Of a DNA stretch of 64,000 bases, positions 62,932 to 64,000 are shown one piece after another (position 1 is the first letter of the stretch; the number at the start of each line of letters is the position of its first letter). Made by a program: the position numbers and the translations under genes. The stretch is from CALUOB01 sp944322305 (GTDB lineage: Bacteria; Actinomycetota; Coriobacteriia; Coriobacteriales; Coriobacteriaceae), in assembly GCA_963931605.1 (NCBI GenBank), contig OZ007031.1:682001-746000 (forward strand). Reading direction: 5' to 3'. Under the pieces are notes generated by a model. It ran no database searches. It was not told where the DNA came from and saw only the letters and a list, made by a program, of their open reading frames with translations.

Positions 62932-63495
62932 CTAGACGCGCTGGACGAACTTGCCGTCGCGGGTGTCGATCTTCACGCGGTCGCCGACGTTGAGGTACAT
63001 CGGCACCTGGATGACGGCGCCGGTCTCAACGGTGGCGGGCTTGGTGGAACCCTGGACGGTGTCGCCCTTGAAGCCAGGCTCGGTCTCGGTGATCTCCACC
63101 TCGATGAACATGGGCGGATTCACGCCGAGCAGCTCGCCGTTGGCGTACATGAGCTGGCAGACGTCGGTCTCCTTCATGAACTTGGCGTTGTCGCCGATCA
63201 TGCTGGCCGGCACCTCGATCTGCTCGTACGTGTCGTTGTCCATGAAGTAGAACAGGTCACCGTCGTTGTAGAGGTACTGCATCTCACGGGTGCGCATCTC
63301 GATCTGCTCGAACTTGCTGCCGGCGTTGCAGGTGAGCTCGTTGACGCGGCCGGTGCGCAGGTCCTTGATCTTGTAGCGGACGAAGGCGCCGCCCTTGCCG
63401 GGCTTGACGTGCTGGAACTCGACCAGGGTGTAGTACTTGCCCTTGATCTCCAGGCCGATGCCGTTTTTGAACTCTGCCGTGCTGATGGTTGCCAT
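62932..63495 (-). CDS. efp: Translation elongation factor P
   Basis: 187 residues from the ATG at 63495 (GGAGGAGAAGGG upstream). Three OB-like domains; the tip loop reads HVKPGKGGAFV with Lys34 at the position modified in other bacteria. The KPGKG-type loop resembles the Bacillus form rather than the Arg-tip rhamnosylated type. Relieves ribosome stalling at polyproline. Start of the efp-accB-accC-asp23-nusB order. Confidence 0.96.
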   Translation of the reverse strand: MATISTAEFKNGIGLEIKGKYYTLVEFQHVKPGKGGAFVRYKIKDLRTGRVNELTCNAGSKFEQIEMRTREMQYLYNDGDLFYFMDNDTYEQIEVPASMIGDNAKFMKETDVCQLMYANGELLGVNPPMFIEVEITETEPGFKGDTVQGSTKPATVETGAVIQVPMYLNVGDRVKIDTRDGKFVQRV

Positions 63496-63576
63496 GAAAA
63501 ACCCTTCTCCTCCGCGCGCGATGCCGCACCTCCTTGCGGAATGCGCCGACATGCGCCTGAAATCATAGCCTGAGCC

Positions 63577-63604
63577 ATTATACGCGCATGCGCTGACCAC
63601 GCAA
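63577..63604 (-). promoter_or_regulatory. Promoter of efp
   Basis: Minus strand -35 TTGCGT (63599-63604), 16-bp spacer and a consensus -10 TATAAT (63577-63582), giving a leader of about 75 bases before the efp start. Confidence 0.8.
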
Positions 63605-63776
63605 AACGCTGCGCGCCGATTCCACAGGACGGGGCGTGGGGCGGAAAGCGATGCCGGATGAGCGCAAGGCGGACAGGGCCGGCAAGATCTGTCGCCGGCG
63701 CCCGCTGCAGCGGGATCGCGCTCCCCCTACAGCCCGTGGGCGCGCGCTCGTCGTCTGCCGTCGGATCACCCGACCT
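63605..63776. other. Gene-free stretch upstream of efp
   Basis: No supported gene. Contains CTGTCGCCGG and similar worn boxes of the CTGCCGAG family but no regular spacing. Confidence 0.4.
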
Positions 63777-64000
63777 GCACTTGCCGAGTAAAACGCGCAG
63801 GTACCCGAGGGGCTGCGCGTTTCTCTCGGCAGATGCAGCAAACATGAGGGTCTTCTGGCCGTTTCTGCGCAAAACACTCGACAGACGCAAAGGGCCGCCG
63901 AGCGGGATAGCCGCAGCGTGTGCATCTGCCGAGAGGAATGTGGCGGCGGCGCGCCTCCGAGCGTGAGTAGCTCGTATCTGCCGAGTAAACATGACAGGTA
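63777..64000. repeat. CTCGGCAGATGC repeats and a 60-bp palindrome
   Basis: 63777-63836 is an inverted repeat with 24-base arms matching at 20 positions (inner part AAACGCGCAG). Further copies: ACTCGACAGACGC (~63,880), TGCATCTGCCGAGAGG (~63,932), TATCTGCCGAGTAAAC (~63,976). Same family as 53,638-53,990; continues past the window end. Confidence 0.75.

Overview
The window reads as a GC-rich chromosome segment from a Coriobacteriia-type actinobacterium (Collinsella/Olsenella-like). The reasons are the actinobacterial gene order around uvrC, rapZ, whiA, gap, pgk, tpiA and secG, twin-arginine lipoprotein signals on both solute-binding proteins, a giant 2-hydroxyacyl-CoA dehydratase activase-like protein, many GTG/TTG starts and the overall composition. 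The species call is inference. No phage, plasmid or CRISPR locus was seen.

Layout. 1-8.6 kb: the end of a giant activase/dehydratase-like protein, an unusual STAS-HATPase fusion, a tRNA Gly-Cys-Gly cluster, a PF06541 membrane protein, a PAS-GAF-SpoIIE phosphatase and tRNA-Leu. The fusion protein and the phosphatase together look like a compact partner-switching module. 9-15 kb: an oppABCDF peptide importer. 15.3-24.3 kb: secG, a HAD phosphatase, a REP-associated transposase (RAYT) with its repeats, then gpmI-tpiA-pgk-gap and whiA-rapZ, all on the minus strand. 24.3-34.2 kb: a sialic-acid island lying between rapZ and uvrC. It holds nanE, nanK, a nanA-like lyase and a SatABCD/SiaEFGI-type ABC importer with a permease-ATPase fusion, preceded by tandem GGTATC-type repeats that may be an operator.

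34.2-42.7 kb: uvrC, murJ with a very long Ala/Pro N-terminus, ybaK, a 5-formyl-THF cyclo-ligase, a metallo-beta-lactamase-fold hydrolase and a DUF5655 protein. 43.5-53.3 kb: a surface-polysaccharide operon on the minus strand. Two NusG/LoaP-type antiterminator paralogues are followed by the initiating sugar-phosphate transferase, a GT26 transferase, wecC, wecB, a GT4 transferase, an acetyltransferase, a Wzy-like protein and a glycosyltransferase. Its distal end is clearly AT-rich and probably acquired. 54-63.5 kb: recN, nadK, tlyA, xseB, nusB, asp23-like, accC, a pycB-accB fusion and efp. This is a reduced form of the Bacillus efp-accB-accC-yqhY-nusB-xseA-xseB-tlyA-recN order, with no xseA and with a carboxyltransferase gene fused in front of accB.

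The most unusual feature is in the non-coding DNA. Several long intergenic stretches (24.4-25.0, 40.9-41.3 and 62.5-62.7 kb) carry degenerate tandem repeats with a regular 30-31 bp step (41 bp in one array) around a CGGTT-nn-CGCG core. A second family with a CTCGGCAGATGC core occupies 53.6-54.0 and 63.8-64.0 kb. They are not CRISPRs, code for no plausible protein and have no name that I know.
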